Shown: positions 16,409 to 26,488, counted from the stretch's first letter. The stretch: DNA of 64,000 nt from Patiriisocius_A hiemis (GCF_031846325.1 NZ_JAVRHZ010000001.1:682001-746000); one strand, 5' to 3'. Made by a program: numbers and translations. The notes: generated by a model not told the origin, from the sequence alone.

Positions 16409-17974
16409 TTACGAATTTACTTTTTTTAATAATCCTTTTGTTGAAGAATTATTAATCATAGTAGTATTATTAGTCTCTATTGCGGTAAGGGTAGTCTTTG
16501 CTAGTTTTTTACCAAGTTCAACTCCCCATTGGTCGAAACTAAAGATATTCCAAAGAATTCCTTGACAAAATAATTTGTGTTCATACATCGCAAGTAGCTT
16601 GCCCAATGAATTTGGCGTTAGCTTTTTGATTACGATAGTGTTAGAGGGTTTATTGCCGTCAAAGACTTTAAAAGGGGTTTCTACTTCTTTTTTATAAGTT
16701 CCATTAAGTAATGCTTCTGTTTGAGCAATACAATTTGCTAATAACTTATTTTGATGATCTTCTTTACCATGAAGTGACTTTGAAAAACAAATAAAATCAA
16801 TTGGAATTAATTTTGTTCCTTGGTGTACTAACTGAAAAAAAGCATGCTGTGCATTTGTTCCCGTGCCTCCCCAAACAATTGTTCCTGTTTGATAATTTAT
16901 GGGTTCGCCATTTCTATCTATACTTTTTCCGTTGCTTTCCATTACTCCTTGTTGTAGATATGCAACTAGTTTATTTAAATACTGAGAGTAAGGTACTAAA
17001 GCTTCAGTTTCAGTACCATAAAAATTATTATACCAAATAGATAATAAGGCTAGTACTACAGGTATGTTTTCGGAAAAAGGAGTGTCTTGAAAATGGGTAT
17101 CCATTTCGTTAGCACCTTGTAGTAGTTTTTCAAAATTAGGAAACCCAATAGCGCAACAAATAGAAAGTCCAACAGCACTCCATAATGAAAAACGGCCTCC
17201 TACCCATTCCCACATTGGGAAGCTATTTTCTGAATCAATTCCAAATGTCTTAACTGCTTCTAGGTTAGAGGAAACTGCTACAAAATGCTTAGCAATCGCT
17301 TCTTCTGAAGCATTTTCAAGAAACCAAGATCGTATTGTATTTGCATTGGTTAGTGTCTCTTGCGTAGTAAATGTTTTAGAAACGACAATGAATAGTGTTG
17401 TTTCTGGGTTTAATCCTTTAAGTGTTTCCATAACATGGTCACCATCCACATTAGAAATAAATTGAACGTTAAGATGGTTACGATAGTATCGTAACGATTC
17501 TACAACCATATCTGGACCTAAATCGCTTCCGCCAATTCCAATATTTACAATGGTATCTATAGATTTCCCTGTGTGTCCTTTCCAGTTACCTTTAATAATT
17601 TCTTCTGAAAAAAGTTTCATTTTCTGAAGCGTTTCAGCAACTTCAGGTTTTCTGTTATTAAAATCCCTTAAGGCAGTATGTAGTACTTTTCTATCTTCGG
17701 TTTCATTAATCGTTTCACCTTCAAATTGTGAAGTAATTGCTTCTTTAAGTTTAACCTCCTCTGCTAACTCGAATAGTAGTGTTAGTGTTTCATGAGTAAT
17801 TCTATTTTTTGAATAATCCACATAAAAATCTTCCCAATCTATTACCTTCTTAGAAGCTCTTGAGACATCATTGGAAAATAAGTCTTGCATCTTAAGGTTT
17901 CTTGTTTCCTCAAAATGCTGTGTTAACTTTTTCCAAGCTTTTGTAGTTGTTGGGTTTATTTTGGGTAGTAGCAT
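16409..17974 (-). CDS. pgi: Glucose-6-phosphate isomerase
   Basis: Interconverts glucose 6-phosphate and fructose 6-phosphate in the cytoplasm. 521 residues, close to the length of the long bacterial PGI type. Family segments seen: NIGIGGSDLGPDMV (phosphate-binding loop), VSKTFTTQETLTNA, EWVGGRFSLWSAVGL (PGI signature 1) and FDQWGVELGKKLA (signature 2 with the catalytic Lys). Part of a reverse-strand glycolysis cluster pfkA-gapA-sugar kinase-pgi; the gap to the upstream kinase gene is 38 nt. Confidence 0.95.
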   Translation of the reverse strand: MLLPKINPTTTKAWKKLTQHFEETRNLKMQDLFSNDVSRASKKVIDWEDFYVDYSKNRITHETLTLLFELAEEVKLKEAITSQFEGETINETEDRKVLHTALRDFNNRKPEVAETLQKMKLFSEEIIKGNWKGHTGKSIDTIVNIGIGGSDLGPDMVVESLRYYRNHLNVQFISNVDGDHVMETLKGLNPETTLFIVVSKTFTTQETLTNANTIRSWFLENASEEAIAKHFVAVSSNLEAVKTFGIDSENSFPMWEWVGGRFSLWSAVGLSICCAIGFPNFEKLLQGANEMDTHFQDTPFSENIPVVLALLSIWYNNFYGTETEALVPYSQYLNKLVAYLQQGVMESNGKSIDRNGEPINYQTGTIVWGGTGTNAQHAFFQLVHQGTKLIPIDFICFSKSLHGKEDHQNKLLANCIAQTEALLNGTYKKEVETPFKVFDGNKPSNTIVIKKLTPNSLGKLLAMYEHKLFCQGILWNIFSFDQWGVELGKKLAKTTLTAIETNNTTMINNSSTKGLLKKVNS

Positions 17975-18012
17975 TTACTGGCTTTAAATGTTAGATTGAT
18001 AATCAAAAATAA

Positions 18013-18888
18013 TTACATTCTATTTTCTCTGTAGTAATCTATTAAACCATCAATTGGTCTTCTTATAATATTTCCTAACTCAAGATTATATGGTTTCATG
18101 CAATTTCGAATTATATCTTCACTAAAGTGTGCTATAGAACCAATAAAATGAATTGGGACATGCTGTGCTTCTTTAAAGCAAAGTATTTTATACTCAATAA
18201 ACTTAAGCATTCCTTCGCTAATTAATTTATAAAAGTAGCCATTAATTTCTCCAGCTGAAGTTGGTCTATTTTCTCCAGGATTAAAAATAAACTCGGCAAA
18301 AGAAGCCAGATACATATTGGGATTGGGTTTTTTGTATAAGTTAAGTTTAATGTGGTCTGGATCTAGATTAAATCTTTTTTCAAACTCCTCTGCCAATACT
18401 GCCGGCATTTTTTTATAAAAATAATCACGAATGAGTCGCTTACCAAAGTAGTTTCCGCTTGCTTCATCCATTAAAGTATACCCTAAGGATTCTACACTAT
18501 TCATTATGGTTTTTCCGTCATAATAACTACTATTGGACCCTGTTCCTAAGATACAAACTATACCTGGTTTATTAGTAGCAGCATGAACTGCCGCAACAGT
18601 ATCTTCATTTACTGAAACTTTTGCTTGGCTAAAATACGTTTCTAATATTCTTTTTAAAATTGCTTTTGGAGTTTTGGTTCCACAACCTGCTCCATAAAAG
18701 TCTAAAGTAGTAACCTTCTTAAAAAGCGATTGTAAGTCTTTATTAAACTCAATTCTTTGAGCAAGTTCTTCTTCAGGAACGACAGCTGGATTAAGTCCCA
18801 ATGTTCTTGTTTTAAGAGATACATTTCCTTTTGTATCCAATAAAATCCAATCGCATTTAGTAGAACCACCATCTGTAATTAATATCAT
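18013..18888 (-). CDS. BadF/NagK-type N-acetylglucosamine (sugar) kinase
   Basis: ATPase/sugar-kinase-fold protein of the BadF/BadG/BcrA superfamily, 291 residues. Visible: N-terminal phosphate-1 motif LITDGGSTKCDW, phosphate-2-like CILGTGSNSSYY (about residues 113-124) and a late FIGSIAHF adenosine motif. Bacteroidota homologues next to pfkA and gapA are usually annotated as N-acetylglucosamine kinases, phosphorylating a free amino sugar to feed glycolysis or cell-wall recycling. It is 3 nt from gapA, clearly cotranscribed. Substrate is inferred from the family. Confidence 0.78.
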   Translation of the reverse strand: MILITDGGSTKCDWILLDTKGNVSLKTRTLGLNPAVVPEEELAQRIEFNKDLQSLFKKVTTLDFYGAGCGTKTPKAILKRILETYFSQAKVSVNEDTVAAVHAATNKPGIVCILGTGSNSSYYDGKTIMNSVESLGYTLMDEASGNYFGKRLIRDYFYKKMPAVLAEEFEKRFNLDPDHIKLNLYKKPNPNMYLASFAEFIFNPGENRPTSAGEINGYFYKLISEGMLKFIEYKILCFKEAQHVPIHFIGSIAHFSEDIIRNCMKPYNLELGNIIRRPIDGLIDYYRENRM

Positions 18889-18891
18889 AAT

Positions 18892-19890
18892 TTAAACTGT
18901 TGCTATATGAGCTGCTAAGTCTATTAATTTTGAAGAATAAGCATATTCATTATCATACCAAGCAACTAATTTAAAGAAATTATCATTGAGTGCTATTCCT
19001 GCTTCTGCATCAAAATTACACGTGTTTGAATCACTTACAAAATCTTGAGAAACCACAGGTTCATCTACATAATCTACCACGCCTTGATATGCACCATTTG
19101 CAGCATCTTTAAAAAGTTGTTTAATTTCTTCGTATGTGGCTGCTTTTTTTGTTCTAACAGTTAAATCTACAACAGAAACGTCTGCCGTTGGTACTCTAAA
19201 AGCCATTCCCGTAAGCTTCCCTTTTAGCGCTGGGATAACCTTTGTTACAGCTACTGCAGCTCCAGTAGAAGTTGGAATAATATTGTTTATAGCGCTTCTC
19301 CCTAACCTGTAGTTTTTTCTAGAAGGGCCATCAACTGTAAATTGGGTAGCGGTTGCTGCATGAACGGTAATCATTAAACCTTCAACAATTTCTAAATTAT
19401 CGTCTATGATTTTTGCCATAGGTGCCAAACAATTTGTTGTACAAGAAGCATTAGATACAATTGTGTCCTCAGGTTTCACTTCTGTATGGTTTACTCCCAT
19501 TACAAACATAGGAGCTGTCTTTGAAGGTGCCGAAATAACTACTTTTTTTGCTCCGGCTTTTATATGAGCAGAAGCAGAATCTATTTCAGTAAAAATTCCT
19601 GTACAGTCTATTACAATCTCTGCCTCTACTTCATTCCATTTTAAATCTTCTGGATTTCTTTCAGCTGAAACTCTAATCTTTCTTCCATCTACACTTAAAT
19701 GCCCATCTACAACCCCTACATCTCCAGGAAATTTCCCGTGAACAGAATCATATTCTAAAAGATAAGCTAGATGGTTTACATCTAGTAAATCGTTTACAGC
19801 AACCACTTCCACTTTAGGGTTTTGTGATGCTATTCTAAATGCGATTCTACCTATACGACCAAAGCCATTAATTGCAATTTTTGTACTCAT
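18892..19890 (-). CDS. gapA: Glyceraldehyde-3-phosphate dehydrogenase, type I
   Basis: 332 residues, full length. Catalyses oxidative phosphorylation of glyceraldehyde 3-phosphate. Rossmann motif INGFGRIGRIAFR at the N-terminus; Asn-Asp after beta-2 (AVNDLL) fits NAD+ preference; the catalytic motif SNASCTTNCLAPM places the active-site Cys at 150, and the His follows near 177. It is 14 nt downstream of pfkA on the same strand. There is no sign of a second copy or truncation. Confidence 0.96.
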   Translation of the reverse strand: MSTKIAINGFGRIGRIAFRIASQNPKVEVVAVNDLLDVNHLAYLLEYDSVHGKFPGDVGVVDGHLSVDGRKIRVSAERNPEDLKWNEVEAEIVIDCTGIFTEIDSASAHIKAGAKKVVISAPSKTAPMFVMGVNHTEVKPEDTIVSNASCTTNCLAPMAKIIDDNLEIVEGLMITVHAATATQFTVDGPSRKNYRLGRSAINNIIPTSTGAAVAVTKVIPALKGKLTGMAFRVPTADVSVVDLTVRTKKAATYEEIKQLFKDAANGAYQGVVDYVDEPVVSQDFVSDSNTCNFDAEAGIALNDNFFKLVAWYDNEYAYSSKLIDLAAHIATV

Positions 19891-19904
19891 ATTTTCTTTT
19901 TCTT

Positions 19905-20891
19905 TTAAACAGATGTAATATCTGCTACTCTTATTAAATCTATATCTATTTTATTTTCTCCTTCTAGTCCTTTACCAAAATCTACGTGTACTATTTTATT
20001 GTGGACAAGACCTATCATAATATTTTTTTTACCATCTAATAGTGCATCAACTGCTCCAACTCCTAACCTACTCGCTAATACTCTATCAAAACAACTTGGA
20101 GCTCCTCCTCTTTGTATATGACCAAGAACAGTAACTTTAACTTCGTATTCTGTAAGGTTTTCTTTAATGTATTCCGCTAACTGGAATATATTTTTTCCAA
20201 TTTGATCACCTTCAGCTACTACAACTATACTTGAAGATTTTCCAGATTTTTTACTCTTTTTTAAAGAATCTAATAATCTATCACGCCCTAAATTTTGCTC
20301 AGGAATTAAAATTTCTTCAGCACCAGCACCAATACCTGCATTTAAAGCAATATCACCGGCATCTCTTCCCATAACTTCTATTAGAAAAAGCCTATTATGA
20401 GAATTTGCTGTATCCCTAATTTTATCTATAGACTCTACTACTGTATTTAGCGCAGTATCATACCCAATAGTATAATCTGTACCATTAATATCATTGTCAA
20501 TAGTTCCTGGAAGTCCTACTATAGGGAAATTAAACTCTTCATAAAAAATTTTACATCCTGTAAATGTTCCGTCACCTCCAATAGCCACAAGAGCGTCTAT
20601 ATTGCTATCTACAAGACTTTTATAAGCCTTAGCTCTTCCTTTTTTTGTTTTAAATTCTTGAGAGCGAGCAGTCTTGAGAAAGGTTCCTCCTCTATTAATA
20701 ATATTTTTTACTGAACGAGGTCCAAGTTCTTTAAAGTCTCCTTCAATGAGTCCTTGTAGCCCTCTGTAAACGCCAACAGCCTCTAAGTTATGATAAGCGC
20801 AAGAGCGCACTACAGCACGTATTGCAGCATTCATGCCTGGAGAATCTCCTCCACTTGTTAGTACTGCAATTTTTTTAATTTTCTTACTCAT
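19905..20891 (-). CDS. pfkA: 6-phosphofructokinase, ATP-dependent type
   Basis: 328 residues, the standard bacterial length. Visible: the N-terminal TSGGDSPGMNAAIRA, GGDGTF (105-110, Gly in the position that favours ATP over pyrophosphate, which would show GGDD) and the catalytic GTIDNDINGTD segment. Commits fructose 6-phosphate to glycolysis. First gene of the pfkA-gapA-kinase-pgi run. No clear TAnnTTTG was found immediately upstream. Confidence 0.94.
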   Translation of the reverse strand: MSKKIKKIAVLTSGGDSPGMNAAIRAVVRSCAYHNLEAVGVYRGLQGLIEGDFKELGPRSVKNIINRGGTFLKTARSQEFKTKKGRAKAYKSLVDSNIDALVAIGGDGTFTGCKIFYEEFNFPIVGLPGTIDNDINGTDYTIGYDTALNTVVESIDKIRDTANSHNRLFLIEVMGRDAGDIALNAGIGAGAEEILIPEQNLGRDRLLDSLKKSKKSGKSSSIVVVAEGDQIGKNIFQLAEYIKENLTEYEVKVTVLGHIQRGGAPSCFDRVLASRLGVGAVDALLDGKKNIMIGLVHNKIVHVDFGKGLEGENKIDIDLIRVADITSV

Positions 20892-21172
20892 TCATGTAAA
20901 ACTAGGCTATTAATATGATTTGTACAATTTACAGTAAAAACTAAAACGTTTTCGTTTAATAAAAAGTTATAATTAGTAAAAAAAATAAAATTTTTATCAC
21001 TTTTTTACTGCAATAAGCGAACTAGAATAAAAAGGAGATTAAGGCAACTTATTGGTTTTCACACAAAAGGACAAAAAGGTTATAGAGTCTTAACAAACAA
21101 CCAGATAACTACAAACTGTTAATAAATCCTAAATACGTGTATATACGTATAGGTTTCTTTTAAGGTGCAACT

Positions 21173-21180
21173 TATATTTG
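21173..21180 (+). promoter_or_regulatory. Forward TAnnTTTG box with no annotated gene downstream
   Basis: TATATTTG matches the Bacteroidota -7 consensus. The upstream -33 position is weak. No protein gene of normal size follows on this strand. Confidence 0.4.
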
Positions 21181-21295
21181 ATTATGAATTAGTGAATGTG
21201 TATTTGTTTAAATTTTTTGTGGGGATAGAAAATTTACTCAATGCATTTATTTAGAAGTAAAAAACTTTTAAAATTTACTAAGTTAGGTTTGTTAT

Positions 21296-21325
21296 TAGCG
21301 CCTTAATCGAAAGATTGAGGCGCTA
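21296..21325. terminator. Strong hairpin downstream of the CocE/XPDP gene
   Basis: A 13-bp stem (TAGCGCCTTAATC against GATTGAGGCGCTA, one G.T pair) with a GAAA tetraloop. It lies about 30 nt past the hydrolase stop on the reverse strand. Flanking T-runs are weak on that side and better on the forward side (TATCTATTTTT), so it could end a forward small RNA as well. Confidence 0.6.
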
Positions 21326-21356
21326 TCTATTTTTCCCTATTTGTAATCCTATTCTA

Positions 21357-23198
21357 TTACTTATCTAGGATCATAAACTCTATAGCAGAGTCATTAAAAA
21401 CTTTGTGTGTTTGTTTTTTGAAGTCTGATTCTTTTGCTTCAAAAATATTAGGAACATAGGTTTGTGGATTTAAATCTATATATGGAAACCATGTGCTCTG
21501 AACTTGTACCTGTATTTTGTGTCCTTTCTTAAAAGTATGGTGAACATCTTGTAGTTTTATATTCACATCTGTCTTTTCATTTGCAACAAAAGGCTCTGGT
21601 TTACTAAAGCTGTTTCTGAAACGGCCCCTTAACACTTCACTTCTTACCATCATGTGGTAATTACTCATTTTTAAATGGTCTTGTGTTTCTTGCGTGTCCT
21701 TTGCATCTGGAGGATAGACATCTATCACTTTTACAATCCAGTCTGCAGCTGTGCCTGTAGTAGCAACTTTAAGTTTGGCTATGATTTCTCCTGCCATGGT
21801 TACATCTTCAGTAAGTACTGGAGTTTCAAAAACTAAAACATCTGGTCTTCTACTTGCAAAACGTTGGTCATCTGTCATATACTTACGTGGTGTAAATACC
21901 ATTTTGATGTCTTCAGTATAAGGAACAGGTTTTTTAGGGTCACTTACAAACTCTTCAAAAGTATAGCTTTTTTCTGCTACAGGATTTAAGCGTTCTCTGC
22001 TTTGTAGCCAATAGGATTTCTTTTTTGAGTTCTTTGGAGGCCATTCAGAATATGTTTTCCATTCTTTAGTACCACTATCAAACATATATGCTTCCGGAAG
22101 ATCAGTATCGCCTTTTCCGTCGTTCTTTAAAAAGTGATTAAAGAATTTAGTCTCTATGTTTTTTTGATAATCTATTGAAATATCATCTCCAAAATAGACA
22201 TTACCTATTGCCTGACGTTTTTTGGTTCTAGCCCAATCTCCATGACTCCAAGGTCCAAAAACTACAGTATTGTAGTTGTTACTTCGGTTTTCAATTTTTT
22301 CATAGGTTTCAAAAGGTCCATATAAATCTTCAGCATCAAACAATCCGCCAACGGTCATTACAGCAGGTTTAATATCTTTTAAATGCTGAATAATTCCTCT
22401 CGATTGCCAAAACTCATCATAATTAGGGTGCTCCTTTAATTGTTGCCAGAATACATTGTCTTCTTTATAATATTTATCTAGGTTAGATAATGGGCCAACA
22501 TCTAAAAAGAATTGATATTGGTCTTGTGTTCCTAACTGTGGGAACTTGTACCAAGACTCTTTTTTAGGGCCATCTTTTTCATATCCAAATACTGAAGTCG
22601 CTCTCCAGTAGCTCAATAAATATGCTCCATTATGATGAAAATCATCAAAAAAGAAATCTCCGATACATGCCTGTGGAGAAGCTGCTTTAAGTGCGGGGTG
22701 TGCATCAAGTAAAGAATAGGTTGTGTAGAATCCAGGGTAAGAAATTCCATAGGTTCCTACATTACCATTGTTGTTGTCAAGGTTTTTTACTAACCAATCT
22801 ATAGTATCATATGTATCACTTGCCTCGTCAAACTGTTTTCCTTTTTTGTTTGGGATGTATGCTCGCATATTATCGTAGGTCCCCTCACTCATCCATCTAC
22901 CTCTAACATCCTGATAAACCATAATGTTTCCTTCTTTCATTAAGAATTCATTAGGTCCAACCTTTGAGGGAAATTGATCTTCACCATAAGGTCTACAGCT
23001 ATATGGCGTTCTTTTTAAAAGTATAGGATATTTTTTTGAAGTATCCTTAGGGCTATAAACAGTAGTAAACAGTTTTGTGCCATCACGCATTTCTATATAC
23101 GTTTCGGTTTTATTGTAGTTCTCTTTTACGTAATTTTTTTCTTGAGCATTTGTGACAAAAAGTACACAAATTGCAATTAGTGTTATTAGTTTTTTCAT
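21357..23198 (-). CDS. CocE/NonD family hydrolase (X-Pro dipeptidyl-peptidase-like)
   Basis: Secreted alpha/beta-hydrolase of the S15/CocE group, 613 residues with a signal peptide (MKKLITLIAICVLFVTNA). The nucleophile elbow GTYGISYPGFY puts the Ser near residue 170; a VFGPWSHGDW segment supplies the catalytic His, and the C-terminal jelly-roll XPDP domain starts near 420. Such enzymes cleave X-Pro dipeptides, glutaryl-amide or ester bonds, and the exact substrate is not predictable. It is 2 nt after the DsbD-like gene, so it is the last gene of that run. Confidence 0.87.
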   Translation of the reverse strand: MKKLITLIAICVLFVTNAQEKNYVKENYNKTETYIEMRDGTKLFTTVYSPKDTSKKYPILLKRTPYSCRPYGEDQFPSKVGPNEFLMKEGNIMVYQDVRGRWMSEGTYDNMRAYIPNKKGKQFDEASDTYDTIDWLVKNLDNNNGNVGTYGISYPGFYTTYSLLDAHPALKAASPQACIGDFFFDDFHHNGAYLLSYWRATSVFGYEKDGPKKESWYKFPQLGTQDQYQFFLDVGPLSNLDKYYKEDNVFWQQLKEHPNYDEFWQSRGIIQHLKDIKPAVMTVGGLFDAEDLYGPFETYEKIENRSNNYNTVVFGPWSHGDWARTKKRQAIGNVYFGDDISIDYQKNIETKFFNHFLKNDGKGDTDLPEAYMFDSGTKEWKTYSEWPPKNSKKKSYWLQSRERLNPVAEKSYTFEEFVSDPKKPVPYTEDIKMVFTPRKYMTDDQRFASRRPDVLVFETPVLTEDVTMAGEIIAKLKVATTGTAADWIVKVIDVYPPDAKDTQETQDHLKMSNYHMMVRSEVLRGRFRNSFSKPEPFVANEKTDVNIKLQDVHHTFKKGHKIQVQVQSTWFPYIDLNPQTYVPNIFEAKESDFKKQTHKVFNDSAIEFMILDK

Positions 23199-23200
23199 AT

Positions 23201-25171
23201 TTATAATTTTGAAAAATTATTCATTCCTTCTTTAAGCCAAGCTAGATATTCATTTCCATTTGGTGTATAAGCGATAGGCGAATTAATTAAATTTAAGTTA
23301 CTATCAATTAAAACATAGTAAGGCTGAGAGTTATTCTTAAAATTAATAGTTTGAAATGTTGCCCATTTATCCCCAATAGTTCTTATAGTTTTGGTATTAC
23401 CGTTCTCTTTTAGAAACTTAAATTGTTCGGCAGGATCTAATTTCTCTCTATCATCAACATATAATGAAATTAGAATATATTCTTCATTGATCACTTTAAA
23501 AATATCCTCCCTGCTCCAAACATGTTCTTCCATTTTTCTACAATTAACACATGCCCAGCCCGTAAAGTCTATCATAATGGGCTTACCTTCTTTCTTTGCA
23601 GCTATTAAGCCTTTTTCAAAATCTTTATAAGCTGTTAAACCTAATGGTGCTGAGGTTCCTTTATCATATAGACTATAAAACATTGGTGGTGCAAAGCCAC
23701 TTAACAATTTTAAATTAGCATGTTTAGTATTGGTAAGACCAGGTATAAGATAAATAGCGAAAGCAAAACTTGCTAAACCAATAATTATATTACCAAGTGG
23801 TAGTTTTCGTTTAGAACCATCATGCGGGAATCTTATCAATCCAAATAGATATAATCCCATTCCCAATGCGCATAATAACCAAATACCAATAAAAATTTCT
23901 CTTTTTAATATTCCCCAATGTGCTACGAGGTCTGCATTAGATAAGAACTTAAATGCCAATGCTAATTCTGCAAAACCTAACACAACCTTTACTGTGTTTA
24001 GCCACCCTCCACTTTTAGGCAATGAGTTTAACCAGTTAGGAAACAATGCAAACAACGCAAATGGTAATGCCAAGGCTAATCCAAAACCACCCATCCCAAA
24101 TGTAAGCTGCATAGCTCCTCCATCACTACTTAATGACCCTCCTAAAAGAGAGCCTAAAATTGGTCCTGTGCAAGAAAAAGATACTATAGCAAGAGTTAAT
24201 GCCATAAAAAATATACCTACAATACCTCCTATACTAGTTGCCTTATTATCCATTTTTGAACTCCAAGAACTTGGTAATGTTAATTCGAAATATCCAAAAA
24301 ATGAAAAAGCAAATACAACAAAAATTATGAAGAAAATAATATTTAGAGTAACGTTAGTTGAAATATTGTTTAGTATTTCTGGGTCTACAGAGTCTAATAA
24401 GTGAAATGGTAAACTAAGCAGTATATAAATAATAAAAATGAAGAGTCCATAAAGAATAGCATTTCCTAAGCCTTTCTTTTTGTCTTTAGCACCTTTAGTA
24501 AAAAAAGATACAGTCAATGGTATCATTGGGAATACACATGGTGTAAGTAAAGCTATAAGCCCTCCTAAGAACCCTAATAAAAAAATGGTTAAATAGCTTT
24601 TGTCTTCTTCATTAGCATCTTTTAAATAAGTTTCCTTTCCTTTTAAATCTAACTTTAAAGCATTAGCCTTTTCTAAATCATTGGCTGATAAATTTATAGC
24701 ATCATTAGAAACTTCATTTGATGTGCTTAATGGGACATGAAACTCACTACTTTCAAAAATACACTTCTCATCATCACAGGTTTGATATTCTACTAAAACA
24801 TCAATAAAATCAATATTTGTGTTTTTTAAGTTTATTTTTTGAGTAAATACTGCTTTATCGTAAAAAAAAGCCATATCCATTTCAAAAATTTTATCAAACT
24901 TTAAAACAGGTTTACCTTCTTCTGTTTTACCTACTAATTCAAAATCATTATTTGGATTTTCAAAAGTAAAAGTTGTTGGTATAGGGCCACCCTCATCTAT
25001 ATATTGTGAGTAAATAGACCAGCCATCTTCTATTGTAGCAGTAAAAATTAACTCACCATTTGTATCGTCAATTTTTTTATATTCAGATTTCCATTTTACG
25101 GGTTCTATAATTTGTCCAAAGCTTGTTATTGAACAAATTAAGAACAATAAAAAAGCTATGTTTTTTTTCAT
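23201..25171 (-). CDS. DsbD-like thiol:disulfide interchange protein
   Basis: Inner-membrane reductant conduit, 656 residues from ATG 25171 (an ATG at 25195 would overlap tilS and precede the signal peptide). Domains in order: signal peptide; periplasmic alpha-like domain with a Cys pair in YQTCDDEKCIFE (about 130-145); eight-helix transmembrane core with Cys in TPCVFPMIPL and in SFSCTGPILGSLLG; C-terminal thioredoxin-like domain with CVNCRKMEEHVW. This matches the three-module DsbD plan that passes electrons from cytoplasmic thioredoxin to periplasmic substrates. The gene follows tilS by 4 nt and precedes the CocE hydrolase by 2 nt. Confidence 0.88.
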   Translation of the reverse strand: MKKNIAFLLFLICSITSFGQIIEPVKWKSEYKKIDDTNGELIFTATIEDGWSIYSQYIDEGGPIPTTFTFENPNNDFELVGKTEEGKPVLKFDKIFEMDMAFFYDKAVFTQKINLKNTNIDFIDVLVEYQTCDDEKCIFESSEFHVPLSTSNEVSNDAINLSANDLEKANALKLDLKGKETYLKDANEEDKSYLTIFLLGFLGGLIALLTPCVFPMIPLTVSFFTKGAKDKKKGLGNAILYGLFIFIIYILLSLPFHLLDSVDPEILNNISTNVTLNIIFFIIFVVFAFSFFGYFELTLPSSWSSKMDNKATSIGGIVGIFFMALTLAIVSFSCTGPILGSLLGGSLSSDGGAMQLTFGMGGFGLALALPFALFALFPNWLNSLPKSGGWLNTVKVVLGFAELALAFKFLSNADLVAHWGILKREIFIGIWLLCALGMGLYLFGLIRFPHDGSKRKLPLGNIIIGLASFAFAIYLIPGLTNTKHANLKLLSGFAPPMFYSLYDKGTSAPLGLTAYKDFEKGLIAAKKEGKPIMIDFTGWACVNCRKMEEHVWSREDIFKVINEEYILISLYVDDREKLDPAEQFKFLKENGNTKTIRTIGDKWATFQTINFKNNSQPYYVLIDSNLNLINSPIAYTPNGNEYLAWLKEGMNNFSKL

Positions 25172-25175
25172 AAAA

Positions 25176-26486
25176 TTATGCTGGAGTATATACAATTTTT
25201 AAAATATTTTTAGTCTTTTGGGTTACTTTAAATTTCTCGTCAAGTCGATGCCCAACTACCCAAACTATGTCATTATTACTAATTAAAACAAACGTTTTTT
25301 CTTTAGCTATCAAAGATAGCTTTTCATCTTTAAAAAATTTACTCAATTTCTTTTTTCCTTTCATCCCAAAAGGTTGAAAAGTATCACCTTCTTTCCACTT
25401 TCGTAATTCTAAAGGAAATTCAAGAGTCGAAGCATCTATAAAAACAGTATGGGCATTTGTAATTTTATAAGTATCTGCTTCAGAAAAAGTTAAATGAATG
25501 GGTACAGTTATTTCTGAAGTTTCCTTGTCTATAATTACAGTTTTGAAGTCTACTTCTTGATTTTCAGAAAGCAATAAGAACTCTCTATCTTTTAATAATC
25601 TATGAGAGTTTGAATAAACAGATTTACCACTTTGGGAGTCCATTAAATCTAAAATAGAGTCAAAGTCAGTAAATCCAAATGGAGATAATAACTGAAACAA
25701 TAATGCTTTTGAGTTGGGTAATGATTTTGTTTTTTCAATATCAATTTTATAGCCATCTTCTATTTCTGAAATAACTAGATTATATACTAATGTCATGTAG
25801 TCATCTAGCAAATTAGAAACCTCGCCTAAATTTTGCTGGGTCTGTTTTAAAGAATCTAATATTTTTGGGGCTGCCGACTTAAATCCAGGAATAACAGTAT
25901 GACGCAATTTGTTACGTAAATAATCTTTTGAAGCATTACTACTATCTTCTCTCCAATATAATGATTGTGCTTTTGCAACACCTTCAATCTCCTTTCTACT
26001 GAAAGGTAGTAAAGGCCTAATTACAGTTTCAGTTTTTTCTGGAATACCTAACAAACCTTTTATACCTGTACCTCTAGAAAGGTTTATTAAAAAAGTTTCT
26101 AAAGTGTCATCTGCATGATGTGCAGTTACTACAAAATCATATCCATGTTCTTCTAGAAGATGAAAAAACCAATTATAACGTAATTCTCTAGCTGCCATTT
26201 GAGTAGAAATCCCTTTTTCTGAAGCATATTTCTTTGTATTAAATCTTTCAGAATAAAATACAAGATTATAGTTACTCGACATCTCTTTCACAAATGCTTC
26301 GTCTTCATCACTTTCCTCGCCTCGTAATGAAAAGTTGCAATGTGCTACGGCAGTTTTAATATTTAGTTTATGTAAAAAATATAGTAACACCATACTATCT
26401 ACACCTCCACTACAAGCCAAAAGAAGTTTGCTGTTTTTTAATGAAGGAAATTGAGTTTCAATATGTTTTTTTAGAGCTGCTAGCAT
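25176..26486 (-). CDS. tilS: tRNA(Ile)-lysidine synthetase
   Basis: Essential enzyme that attaches lysine to C34 of the tRNA(Ile) with anticodon CAU. 436 residues. N-terminal PP-loop ATP pyrophosphatase motif LLACSGGVDSMVLL (SGGVDS at 26-31), then conserved AHHADDTLETFLINLSRG; TilS C-terminal domain near 360-436 with RKWKEGDTFQPFGMKGKKKLS. Starts 2 nt after the DUF3307 stop and ends 4 nt before the DsbD-like start, so it is within a compact reverse-strand operon. Confidence 0.94.
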   Translation of the reverse strand: MLAALKKHIETQFPSLKNSKLLLACSGGVDSMVLLYFLHKLNIKTAVAHCNFSLRGEESDEDEAFVKEMSSNYNLVFYSERFNTKKYASEKGISTQMAARELRYNWFFHLLEEHGYDFVVTAHHADDTLETFLINLSRGTGIKGLLGIPEKTETVIRPLLPFSRKEIEGVAKAQSLYWREDSSNASKDYLRNKLRHTVIPGFKSAAPKILDSLKQTQQNLGEVSNLLDDYMTLVYNLVISEIEDGYKIDIEKTKSLPNSKALLFQLLSPFGFTDFDSILDLMDSQSGKSVYSNSHRLLKDREFLLLSENQEVDFKTVIIDKETSEITVPIHLTFSEADTYKITNAHTVFIDASTLEFPLELRKWKEGDTFQPFGMKGKKKLSKFFKDEKLSLIAKEKTFVLISNNDIVWVVGHRLDEKFKVTQKTKNILKIVYTPA

Positions 26487-26488
26487 TA

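Larger units (their letters stand above)
20892..21356. other. Intergenic region with unassigned promoter and hairpin
   Basis: 465 bases between pfkA and the CocE/XPDP hydrolase gene, both on the reverse strand. No convincing protein gene is present. A forward -7-like box (21173-21180) followed about 115 nt later by a strong hairpin (21296-21325) could bound a small RNA or a short decayed transcript. A 21-codon forward ORF (ATG 21241) ends inside that hairpin. Confidence 0.5.

Noticed and set aside
21241..21306. 21-codon forward ORF as a real leader peptide gene
   Set aside because: Too short for coding evidence, no amino-acid run suggesting attenuation, and no gene downstream on the same strand.
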